Positions 23,101 through 33,955 of a stretch of DNA of 64,000 nucleotides are shown piece after piece. The translations under genes and the position numbers were made by a program. The notes below the pieces were generated by a model. It ran no database searches and was not told where the DNA came from. It worked only from the letters and a program-made list of their open reading frames with translations. The stretch's first letter is position 1. Each line of letters starts with the position of its first letter. The stretch spans positions 13,516,001 to 13,580,000 of the forward strand of contig OX485804.1 in assembly GCA_950295325.1 (NCBI GenBank). The letters are read 5' to 3'. Source of the DNA: Polytrichum commune. Taxonomy: Eukaryota; Streptophyta; Polytrichopsida; Polytrichales; Polytrichaceae.

Positions 23101-23747
23101 GTCCGGTAACTTGTAATGTCAATCATTTGTTTGAATTCCATTAAGATTGCAACACCTAAAAAGGTCAAGTCAGAGTATAACTGAATCAATGTTGATGAAC
23201 TGGCGTAGACATTGATGAGTTAGCACTGGTCCAATGAAATTAAACCCTGAAGGAGATGATGCATCATCAACATCGAACAATGGTGACTCTCTTGCATTTT
23301 GAGATCATGTAGCAAAGATGATGACTGACCAGCAATTTGATTCTGCAGTGTACCGGATTGATCCCATCGTCCGTTCGGCAGATAAAGTGGCGGTCCTATG
23401 GATGTGCCAACGGATGTGCGCATGGGGCTAAAGTAAAGAGGAGGGCCACAACCATGGATAGCTTTCCAATCTTCCGGAGGGTAAGGGTTGCTCAATGGTG
23501 TCAATCCTGTCGAAGTTTCAGCGTACGATGACCTGCTTGATGGCAGGCATCCTGATGCCTTTCCACCAACAATCTTCGGTGCACCTTGATGATATCCCTC
23601 CTTCTCCCTGTACAGCTCGTACATCGGAGGAGCGTTCGATGGTGTACTAGCCCCGATCGGCTGTTGCCATCGTGGCCAACTCTCTTGTGCATCAGAATTT
23701 CCTGGAGCAGGTTGTTGTACCGGTCCTCTCAGAGCCAGGTTGTTCAT
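20153..23747 (-). CDS. Rhomboid-family membrane protein (RBL-like), predicted inactive
   Basis: Three exons fit: 23747-23354, 22291-21882 and 20647-20153 (432 residues). Junction phases agree (TCCG|GTAC to GCAG|GAGC, phase 1; CTCAAG|GTAC to GCAG|GTGG, phase 0). The first exon, a 131-residue Pro/Ser/Gly-rich cytosolic tail, is the least certain part. The rest follows plant RBL proteins closely: NNCP, KFSFQP.xENPLLG, the MGALE block, WRLLTSMWLHAGVFHIIGN (loop 1 and TM2), LSGFGGN, and a serine motif GASAAFMGLLG (Ser297). In TM6 the family's catalytic His (AHIGG) is Asn349 (LNVGG, codon 20405-20407), and the Gly after the catalytic Ser is Ala. Plant rhomboids are integral membrane serine proteases, so this one is best read as a pseudoprotease or membrane scaffold. 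The ATG context (AACAATGAAC) is good. Confidence 0.82.
20840..21385. repeat. Diverged direct repeat in rhomboid intron 2
   Basis: 20841-20915 (CTTGAATGATCATATAGGGCC ... TAGATCAGTTAACA) resembles 21309-21385 (CTTAAATGAATGTATAGGTCC ... TAGATTAGTTAACA) over about 75 bp. This may be a dispersed repeat duplicated within the 1.2-kb intron. Confidence 0.45.
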
Positions 23748-23939
23748 TGTTGATGCTTAAATGCTATGTCGAAACCCACTGCTTCGGAAAACTCATCGGT
23801 ACGGGATGCCAATTGATGTTGTCTCTGAGGAGGACTGAATGTGGAGGTTGATTCTTAATTATCTACACGATCATGGACCGATCGAAACCTGCTGCAACAT
23901 TGACGGAATTGCATTGACCGAGGAATGAAGCGCGACATT

Positions 23940-24170
23940 TGAGTCAGAAGATCATCAATATCGGTGTAGGCCTTGAAACCCGTGGCACGACATTTGAGTT
24001 TTGTTGGTGATGCTTTGTTGATTCGAGGAATAGAAGATCAAGATTGGTGTAGGCCTTCCAAAACCATGGTGGCACGACATTTGAGTATGTTGCGAAACGA
24101 TGATGACTTGTTACATCTGAACAGAAGATCGAAATTGGTGCAGGACTTCAAAAACCATGGCATGAGGACC
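23940..24170. repeat. Three-copy tandem repeat upstream of the rhomboid gene
   Basis: Units starting GAAGATCATCAATATCGGTG (23947), GAAGATCAAGATTGGTG (24031) and GAAGATCGAAATTGGTG (24124) share TAGGCCTT/AGGACTT and CCATGG. The first two also share GCACGACATTTGAG. Spacings are about 84 and 93 bp. The array lies 0.2-0.4 kb upstream of the rhomboid start codon (minus strand), in its promoter or 5' UTR. Confidence 0.65.
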
Positions 24171-26795
24171 TGCAAAGTCCAATCACGACACTATTTAATC
24201 CGTTGAGAACCTCGTTGCTCCCAGACATCATCAATTGACGTGACGTGTCCCAATGCAGAATTCCATCGTCGACGAGACATTAAGATTCCTCCAAGGAGAG
24301 GACAACCATCAAGCTTGCAAACTAAGAAAATCCAGATACGCGTGAAATTTATCCAGGATGAAGAAAATGATGAGTTTCTACTTAGAAGGTGTGTAACCGG
24401 TACAATTCCACAGCGCAAGACCATGTGCCAGATGCAGAGAAGGATGGAATCTGTGTGTTGCATTGAAGTTCCTAGAGCAATTCAATGCAATGAATTCGGT
24501 TGGGAATGACATTTTGGGGTTCGGAGGGGAAGAAGAGATCGAGGAGGTGGCAGATCTTGTGTCCCAAGACAACCACCTCCGTTCCCTCAACTTCCCATCC
24601 CATCCCTATGTGGGTTCTATATATAGTAACACATTCGCACCTTCGCATCTATATTAATCTATATATAGTAACATACCTATTCTCCTTTACCATTTTCAAA
24701 AATTCACCTATTGATTTAGAGTCGCTTGGACATAAACATCATAAAAGGTATATACACATCGGCAATTACATATGCATAAGTTTTATTTACGCAAAAGATG
24801 AAAATTTAATAGTTTAGAAAGTTTTTTCTACTCTACCTCGCATGAGCCCCTGACAAGAATGTTAATGAACACTTTTGGTGTCCATTTTCACTTTAATATA
24901 GTTGCACTAGGTTGCCTTCCTTCCAGGGAAGAGCTTGCCATGCGATAGCTAGGCTTATTATATAAGTAGTGTGTTGCAATAGCCATTAGCCCTTGTCGAT
25001 GTTGCCTTCTAATAGAAGAGGGCTCCTTCCAATGGCATGTGGCCCACTTTGCCACTTATTGGACTCGAAAACTAATCTAGGCCTGTTGAGGGCCGACTAG
25101 GGAATTCCTCGGGAAAGGAAATGCCGCCTTGGTGCTCTTGGCTAATTAACATGAGAACACATTACTTATTGTTACCCACACCATCAATGGATCCCCTACA
25201 ACAAATCATGTAATTTGTTAGTGAATAGAAATTCTTACAAGGGTGCAACATTGATTGAAAGATCACTACATACACTAACCTTATGAAACTCTCTCTCTCT
25301 CTCTCTCTCTCGTTCTTCCCTTGCATTATGAGAAGATTTGGTAAACTTCAATTATCTCATGCTCATGTGGTGTGGACCAATTTATTGCCCAAGTGATGTT
25401 GAAGATCTGAACACTCCATGAGGTGGAAATCATATTCACTCACAACTTTTTTGACTCAAACTTGGAGGTCATAAATTATTTTAGTAGCTACTAAACTTGA
25501 AGAAAGCACTTATATATCAAATAGTTATTAATTCTTTGAAACATCCAAGCATTCAAAATAGTGAAGCAAACAAGTTAGACATCTAGGCACATAGTGTTCA
25601 TCGATGGTTACACACATCGACTTAAAATGTCAAATCCAAGTGCAAATAATTTTTATAAAAGTTGAAATTCAAAAGATAGAGTGCAATAAGCTAAACAACA
25701 TTCATACCAAACTAAATATTCTTGAACCCTTGTATAGAATTTTGTGGCTCTTGAAACATTTGAGGATTTGTACAATGGGATAATTTCAAATTAATGCACA
25801 CATGACCATAGATTCAACCTAAATTTGGACAAGTTAGCAAAGGGAGACAAATTATAGAAAGAGAACATTGCATGTGACAATGGGGAACAACATGTCAATC
25901 AAGCAATTTTTTGTAGACCTTAGTTGATAGCAACTAGCCAAACCCTGGAAGATCAACGAAATGATGTTGAATTTAATTTGTTGAATTCCATGAAACATGA
26001 TGAAGGACCGCTTAGAGCCAAAGAAATTGTTTGATAGTAAAAAATTTATTGAAAACATTCTTTATGAGTTTGCTTAGAATTTTTACTTTGGGGGGTATTA
26101 GCTTAGAATCGGAGAATAGAGATGGCCCGACCAAGTGTGGCAACTGCACAAGCTAAGCTTAAATCAAAACTCAATCTTCCTGCTACTATTCTCCCTCTTT
26201 AGTATGGCACGGTTGGGAAACACACAAAAAAATCGTACTATGAAGGTGTCGTCTTCTCGTCAATATGACAAATGGCGTAAAGTTGTCGTATGATTGAGGG
26301 AATACGGAAACATAACATGAGCTTACAAATATACACAACAAGTATAAGCAATATAGATGGTATGGAATAATAACTTATAACTCCAAACAAATACAAATAT
26401 TCTCAACAACTCTTAAAATAGGAGTCCAAAGATCTCTAGTGTTGCCTACCCAAGTTAGCAACTCTCATTGTATCTAAATTCCCTACTCACTTTTGAAAAC
26501 TAATAATTTCATTAAAAATATAAAGAATTATTTAATAAGAAACTACACAACAATGATGCATTACATTTAGCATCAAGATACCGATGATACTCTATCACCC
26601 ATGTACAAGGCAACATATTGGGCAAGAGGCCACTCTAACCCTAACCATGTCCATTCTACACTAGTAACCCTAATTATCATCAAGATCCCGATGATAAGTG
26701 AAGTTCCCAAGTAGTTCCCAAGTGAAAATGGATGTATTTTAAATGTACATGACATAGATGAAAGGAACTTTAACATTGACTACCTCTTTAATATG
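24171..26795. other. Intergenic DNA with a (CT)n microsatellite
   Basis: No gene is supported. A perfect CT microsatellite of about eleven units lies at 25289-25311. The remainder is AT-rich with no recognised domain on either strand. Confidence 0.4.
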
Positions 26796-26799
26796 ACGA

Positions 26800-26947
26800 A
26801 GCGGAGATTCTAAATGTTGCATTACCAAATGTCGTAGTCGTATAAAAGAGGGAGTTTTGAACCAAAAAGTTTCGTCTTGCAAAAATGTGTCATAATATCG
26901 AGGGTGTCATATAAACGAGTGTCGTATTAATGAGGTTAGACTGTACA
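26800..26947. mobile_element. Solitary pogo/Lemi1-like element end
   Basis: Read inverted from 26942, the sequence is CAGTCTAACCTCATTAATAC followed by repeated ATGACAC/ACGACAC motifs, the kind of terminus seen on plant pogo-like (Tc1/mariner) elements. It is followed by TA. I found no matching left end upstream. It lies 130 bp before the DUF1997 start codon. Confidence 0.4.
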
Positions 26948-27076
26948 TGCGTATGGGAGATGGATGACCCCCCTCCCCACACCATCCATTCAACCCTCGA
27001 TCCATCCAATTAGAATTCATCCTGATATTCTGTTCATCCATCATCATCTGCTCCTGTTCCTGTGGCAATCCGAGCG

Positions 27077-30000
27077 ATGTTTTCTCCTGGAGTCACCGCT
27101 CGCTTCGCCATCTTCCGACGCTTCGATCTCACGGCCACCAATCCCCCTCCTTCCCCAATGTCGTGCACTCCTGGTAAGGATCAACTTATCGCCTACTTCC
27201 CTCCAACTCCGCTTTCAATCTTTTGTTGTGAGTCGGAGGCCGCAGTTCGTGGCTGAACCATGTCCTGTGCGAATTCGGAATGGAAATGAAGCAGCTCGAA
27301 GTTCTGTACAGGATCGCTCTCAGAAACTCGAGGTGACGACCTTCTAAAGAAAATACAGAAGATTGAATTTTTACGCAGGAACCCCAAATTCTGGTCGCGA
27401 ATTGCACAGAGTGTGCCTTAGAAGGCAATCTGTCGGCTTGGCCTGGCTTGGCTTACTGGGATTTGGAAATTCGGGAATTTGGGTATTGATTGTTTGGGGG
27501 AAAGGAAAGGAAAGCCGGTGTGAAATTTATTTGTATTTCTGAGGATGCCTGTGTATTGGGGCGATTTTGTCCAGAAAAAAATGATCTACAAAGTGACGAG
27601 TTTTTTAAAGTGTTAAAGCGTTAAAGTGCAGAAAGAGCACTATGGATTGACATGCGTATGTGGAGGCAGTCAATCATCAACATCTCTGGAGGGAGAGAAT
27701 GCACTAGTTTTTTTTTTTTTTTCTTATTTAGCAGGTTTTTAACCTAGCAGCTGTGGTTGTTGGATCGGATTTCCAGATGCGAACATGGTGAATTGTTGGA
27801 AGGAGAAGTTTGAGATGCATCCCACTGGCTGAGCCGGCGTGTCTTCCTTTGCCTCCTTGCATTCAACTGTATGTGAATCTTTTTGGCAGCCAGAAATGTG
27901 AGGGAGGTATAAATCAAGTTTACTATGTGGCGGCCATAGCCGGGGGAAAGAAGCGTGAGGGTTTGAAACTCTTAGAGCAGGATTTTTCTGTTCCTCGAGG
28001 TGCAGCAAGAATGGCTGTGGCGGCAAGAATGAGGAATTATTGTGCTCTGTCCACTGCTTCGACCCCAACTGCAATGATTTGTTCTCCATTAACCAATGTA
28101 AGGTGTCAAGCATGTCTCATATTTGCAATATGTTAAGAAACTGCAAAGTGCTCGCATTAGTTAATGAATTTTCAGCTAAAATGTCACCACTCACATTAAA
28201 TCTGGAAATAATTCAGAACCTCTTTTGCTTAAGAACATGTGGTTGAGTGTATGATGACTGATAAGCTTATGGGAAGAGGCAGTGAAAAGAAACCCTTCGC
28301 CTTCTTTGCCATCATTATGAGCTTCTAGTCAGGGTAGGTTTTTAGCTCCAATGCAGCCACCAAAAATTTCATGTAAGTTGAATAATTAACTCTGGTGAAG
28401 TCTGTACACAGACTTGGCCTGGGCCAAAGAAAAAAGGCCAGGAAATAGTGGTTAATGTTTAAGTAAATAGTAGAGTCCTCATTGTAATGTAAGGTGTGTG
28501 GGTGTTATTCGGTACGTTTTTCATGTTCTCTAACCTCTACCGACTAGATATGCACAACAAAACTTGTGTTGCAGTCGCAAATCTACGACAAAGCATCAGC
28601 AAAAATCAGGCCTCTCATGATTTAGTTTTGGTTATTGAAAGCGCACGTTTGTTGATTCCTTAACTGAATACTTAGGTCCTCCCAATCGTGTTCAGTATTG
28701 AGTGTGGAGTAGAACGTGAGTAAAATTTGAAGACGTAGTCCGAACTGTGTCTTCATGGTGTTTGTTCTTTGGTCCTCACCTAACCACAAACCAATCAAAT
28801 ATAGGTGTCTGATCAAGAAAAGTAACCGAATAACTCTCGCATACCTTAGAGCATGCAGATATAATGGATTTACGTCATTCATTAGGTCAACACATAAGAG
28901 TCCAGGGATGGATGAATGAATCTCCTCCAAGCTCATAATCTTTGATAGGTTTGCATCAACTTATCAACCTGAGAGCCCTATCTATTTTAGTTACTTCTTG
29001 TGCTCGAGTCCTTTGCTTTTGCACCCGGAAAATATTATTCATTAGAATCAATCATAATGACTACAAAATCAAAAGCCAGTCCAACCAACCTGGCCTTTTC
29101 TATGAGAAGGCATACGTGCTGCCACACATGCATGAACCTTGGGAGTTTGATGACTCGAATGACAACTAGAGACATCTTAATCTTTGTTCGCCTAGAACAC
29201 CTATGTTATTGCTCAGTTTGCAAGTATTGCTATTCTTAGTAAATGATGACCGGAAGTTAAAGACATTGGCCCTTTCCTTGCAGAGAGTATTTAATTGGTC
29301 TGGAAGCACCTTTTTGTGTACTGGAGCCAAGTTTGCTACAAGCTCATCACAAAGGTGAACAGCATCACATTTCTCCCTGTTCCATGTCCAACTTGAACTA
29401 GCTTTCTTAATCTTTGTGAATGAGAAACATCTTTCACATTTATGTTGCCAACGTGGGGTAAGGGATTGCTTGGTGGAAGAGTCGACATGTTTTTTATAAT
29501 TACACAAGCATATAATCACTTAGATAGGATCAAATATAACTTGTAAACGCCACCATATTTCAGACCTAGTTTAGGATCACTGTATGGTTTTTAAGTGCTG
29601 TATGTTGAGATGGTTTTAATCTTCTTCATTCTTGGAATGGCCGATCCTACTGCAGAATATGGCAAAAATAGGACCCAAATTGTTTTGAGTATCCCCAGTG
29701 TAGAATCTGGCTCATCTTGATCTTCCAGTGCTCAGAAACCTCAAAGTTAGTACAATATGTAGTGAAGTCAAATCATCAATGAGGGTATTCACAATCAAGG
29801 GCGTTTACACATAACTATCGTTCCGGTGGTTGATGGTTGTAGTTACTTTCTTTGTCTTTATTTTTGAGGGATAATGAGGGATAGGGTGCATTGGTGACAA
29901 CTATTACAACTACTCTTACTTGCCCAACTACAATCCAAGGTGTAGTTGGGAGTGGTTGCGATGGTTGTAATTTACTGTCTTTGGTCCTATTTTGTATGTA

Positions 30001-33000
30001 ATGCCTATGTGGCACCAGGTGAGAACTTCAAGGCCAATGTATGTGGAGGATGCAATTACTCTTAGACAAACTTTTCGCTAGAATCCATAAGTTGTTTGTC
30101 TCCATCACGGATTGCACCAATAGGAAAGACGATAATTGAGGTCAAATCCACCCTTCAACTTCAGCTACACCTTGTGGTGGTAGGCTTGATTATAAAGGGC
30201 AATTACATTACGTCATCTGTGTCAAATAGAACCATGTGAAGCCAATATGCATAAAGATTCGCAGAATAGTAGATCTGCAGGGTATCAAGGGTGGCTCAAA
30301 CTCAAGGCCCTAATCCTTGATCTCATGGGAACTCCAAGGTTATTCCAGCTGAGGCCGGAATAGTACTCAGATGGGTGTGCCCTTCATAGCACTTGATTTC
30401 CAGGGCACCCTACCACCTATGGTCCACCCAATCATAGTGGGAGTATCCAAGTAAATTGAATATTCTCAACCAACCACTTGGGAACGTAGGGGCTTGCCCT
30501 TGGGGAGAGGCAAAGGTGTAGGCCAACTTGTCCATGCCCATTCAACATGTTCATCCTTGAAAGGAGGCAATAGTCTCTGGGGGCCCTCTAACTCTAGTGA
30601 TGCCCGCTCGGGATCACATATAGACTTACACCAACTCGAAGATGAAGCAACACCATAATTTATGCCGGTGGCAACATAGGAGTCATCTTTCTTTCTTTCT
30701 ACAAGATAACAAGAAGGGAAGACAAAGTTTTCTGCTCAATCATAGTGGGGTAATCCAGGTGAACTAGATATTCTGAACCAATCACGTGGGATCCTAGGGG
30801 CTTGCCCTTGGGGGGATATAAGTGCAGGCGAGCTTGTCCGCACCCATTCAAGGTGTTCACGTTTGACAAAGGCAGTAGTCTCTGGGGGGCCTCTAATTCT
30901 GGTGATGCCCGTTTCGGGATTACATATAGACTTGGACCAACTCAATGCAAGATGAAGCAACACCATTTTGGACACCGGTGGCAACATTGGAGTCATCTTT
31001 ATTCTTTCTTTCTTTCTGCCTGCAGGACATCAGCAGGAAGGGAAGGAAAAGTTGTTATCACAGCTTCGCAACGGAGGGCAAACTTGTCTGTGAGGAAGAA
31101 GGAGCGCGTGCCACTTCCAACTTTGACTGATCCTACAGGAATGCCACAACATCTGAGCGTGTTTCTTCAACAACCGGCAGGAACACAATCCATGCTCAAC
31201 ACCAAGGCTTTGCAGAAATGTGAATACTTGGGTGACGATGTGTTTCGGTGCTACTTGCCAAAGCTCACCCTCTTGAACTTTGAGGTGGCCCCAATTGTGG
31301 ACCTTTTTGTGGCTGCAAGTGACATTGATTGCCAGGTTGAAATGAGGTCGTGTATGGTGGGTTTCTCAAACTTGCCACATTTAAAATGGATTTTAGCAGT
31401 TTGGAGGCATCTGGAGTTGCTGGGTCCAGCAAACAGTGCAAATATGCCTTCTGTATCAATTTTCCACCATAATGATTTATTGACTTTAAAAATGCTTCGG
31501 CTTTGATTCTAGAGTTTCTTCAACCTTGAGGTTCATGTGGTTTTGGATCCTCAACTCTCGTTCATGTTTGGTGGTCTTTTCCTGCAGTTCTCAGGTTCCA
31601 AAGCTGTGGAAGACCAAAATGACCGTTTTTCTGGTACCTCTGCACTCTTGTCTCCCCACAGTAATTCTGGCCTAATCGTATGAAAGTTGTAGCTAGGTGG
31701 GGAGGTATGAGGAAATCACGGGGGACAAAATTTAGGGTCTCATATAATCTTTGAACCTAAAAAAAGTTATATATAAATATAGGATCCAATCAATTTAATT
31801 AGAGAATACAAGTAGAATATCTTGGGAATGTTCGTCAATTGTGATGAATATTCTAGGAATATTTTATTACGTATAGCCCTCATGAAAACACCCATTTGTC
31901 TTTGTAGTATGAACATATAGTGCAGCCCATGGGAGTTGTACTATGCTCTTTTTGTCATGGGACATGGTATGGAAAGCTTCTGTAGGAATGTCATGTTTTG
32001 CAATTTGTTTTGGAGGATCTCTGCATTTATGCAATGTTTCCTTCTTTTTTTCAAATTGTCTCTTTTTCTAAAACTTCTCCTTGCACTGATGTAGTGTCTT
32101 CAATTCAAGTAACTTGAGATGTTGGTGAAAGCTAGAAGAAATATGTTCTATTAATAGATATATATTGGTCGTAGATATATTCAGGTTTATGTGTTGTGTG
32201 TATGTAGCCAGCTTGAGGAACCATTTGACATGGCAATATACAAGCGAAGGCGATCAGGTGCTAGATCTAGACACAGAACTAAAGGTATCGTTGGAGGTAA
32301 GCCATGTACCATGACGTTGTCCTTATTTTTATCATTTGACTTCTGTGAGCCTTGACATATGTTGTAATTTATAGTCAAACTCACTGTTATCAGTTATTGT
32401 GACAAGTATGTGTTAAGAGAATGATAGCTGCCAGGTTCTTGTGAGACAGACATAACAGACTCAAGTTCTTTTCCATTTGAAGTTCTTGTGAATTAAGATC
32501 TGTCAACGCCAATCTTGACCATGCCAATTGCAGCTAACAAAGAAATCAAGAAAGAGATTTTCTCATGCATACAATTCTAATCACATTGTGGGTTGTCAGG
32601 TCTACACTGTTCCTTTCACAATGTTACCTCTGTCAGCTGTGGAAGTACCTGGAAACACGTAAGTAGTTTGGCATTCCAGCCCCTTTTTGTACTGCATACA
32701 TTATCATAGGACTGTAGTTACCAAAAATGATGACTCTACCTTTCAAACATAGCTACGGTATTGGACCTCAAATAGATCATAACATTCTTCAGGTGGAGGG
32801 CTGGGTTTGGTGGGGCTGGCACCCATATCCTAGCTTCAACTAAGGTTTGTTCACATAAATCCGCCATCTCATTTTGAATCTGAGATGCGGATGGTCTAAT
32901 GCTCGTGTCAAGATTGTCAAGGGTTCTTGAGACAGAAATATTGAAGCCATTGCTGATTGGTTTGGTGTTGCACTAACAGAATCATGCAAGCAATGCTGGA

Positions 33001-33169
33001 TCGGCTTATTCCATTGTTCCTAGATCACCTATTTATTGACTACAAAAAATGGGTGGATGAGGAGGCGCTGAAGGTGAACCTTCCAATGAACACCATCAAC
33101 CTTTCAGATTCTTTGCGAACCTCAAATGATGTGCCTGATTGCCTGCACAGCTTAGAGGTCTCATCTTGA
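27077..33169 (+). CDS. DUF1997 family protein, probably plastid-targeted
   Basis: Seven exons fit with every phase consistent: 27077-27173, 28006-28102, 31026-31356, 31588-31633, 32208-32296, 32600-32658 and 32980-33169 (302 residues). The N-terminal ~65 residues are rich in Ala/Ser/Thr/Arg and poor in acids, like a plastid transit peptide. The DUF1997 domain spans about 130-275: FRCYLPKL, NFEVAPIVDL, DCxVEMRSC, QNDRFSASL-RNHLTW, LKVSLE-VYTVPFTMLP, SAVEVPGN, and MQAMLDRLIPLFLDHLFIDYKKWV. The family is found in plants and other phototrophs and has no established enzymatic activity. Intron 2 (2.9 kb) contains a tandem duplication reaching into exon 3. The gene converges with the RLSB-type gene, with 786 bp between stop codons. 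The first exon is the least secure. Confidence 0.88.
28650..28850 (+). repeat. Dispersed repeat in DUF1997 intron 2 (inverted copy at 45160)
   Basis: This aligns with the reverse complement of 45160-45330. Landmarks in order are AACTGAATAC, TAGGTCCTCCCAA, TGTTCA.TATTG, TCCTCACCTAACCA, ATAGGTGTC and CATACCTTAG. It is an unnamed interspersed repeat family. Confidence 0.65.
30431..31055 (+). repeat. 308-bp tandem duplication spanning the DUF1997 intron 2 / exon 3 boundary
   Basis: The copy at 30431-30735 matches 30739-31055. Landmarks are ATCATAGTGGG, GGGGCTTGCCCTTGGGG, CAGTAGTCTCTGGGGG, GTGATGCCCG, GATGAAGCAACACCAT, GGTGGCAACAT.GGAGTCATC and a CTTTCTTTCT tract. The second copy contains the working acceptor (CTGCAG|G at 31021-31026) and the start of exon 3. 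In the first copy the matching site reads CTACAAGATAACAAGAAGGG, so the acceptor and exon start are decayed. Confidence 0.8.
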
Positions 33170-33955
33170 GTTGAAACTGTACAAGCGGGTTACAAGTGGT
33201 GCACTCCTCTGTAGAGTTTTATGTTCCCTTTTAGCACACATGATCATTACAAGTTTGTAACCCTATAAACAATACATGTATGACATGATAATTTAGGTAC
33301 ATTGGCATTGACACTACAATGTGTGTTCAAGCCAGCAACTTTAATTTAATGAGTTCCAGGATGAGTTCTCTGGAGATTCTCCCTAATTAAGGGGCAACAA
33401 TGCACAAACTTTCCCATTTTGTGGCAAATAAATGGGTGTGAAGTGGTTACTTTTGCACATTAGTATTATGATGTGCTTTGGTGAAATGATAAAAGTGAAG
33501 TTTATCAGAAGCATATCTTTCTTGCAAACAAAGTCATATATTCACATTCACGGGTTATAAAAATTCAACACGTTTCCTTAATTACAAGGCCGCACAATTA
33601 GGATAAGGAATTAACACTATGATTTAGTCCCAACATAGAAACTTCCTTGAATGACTCACATATTATGGATAACACTCATTGTATATCTTTGTATTAAAAG
33701 TTGTATATTCAATTTCAGCGACATGATCAGGAATTTACAATTTCTGTATTTTCTTGCAAATTCCCATACCAAGCCCTGTTTCAGAATCGTTTATGCTAAA
33801 TGTACTACTGTCAACACCGTCCTGCAGATGATAAGGTTTCACAATTTTTCAAGGCCAACCTATGAGAGTCTCAGTAGCTGTACTGAGGCAAACAAAGCAG
33901 AAAAGACTGTAATGTCCCCTACACAAGGGATTCTACATTTTAAACGTCCATAATT
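33170..33955. other. Intergenic gap between convergent genes
   Basis: 786 bp separate the DUF1997 stop (plus) from the RLSB-type stop (minus). It is AT-rich and holds both 3' UTRs and presumably the polyadenylation signals. No other feature is seen. Confidence 0.6.

Noticed and set aside
27186-27428. Minus-strand frames antisense to DUF1997 exon 1
   Set aside because: Shadow of the GC-rich first exon region on the other strand.
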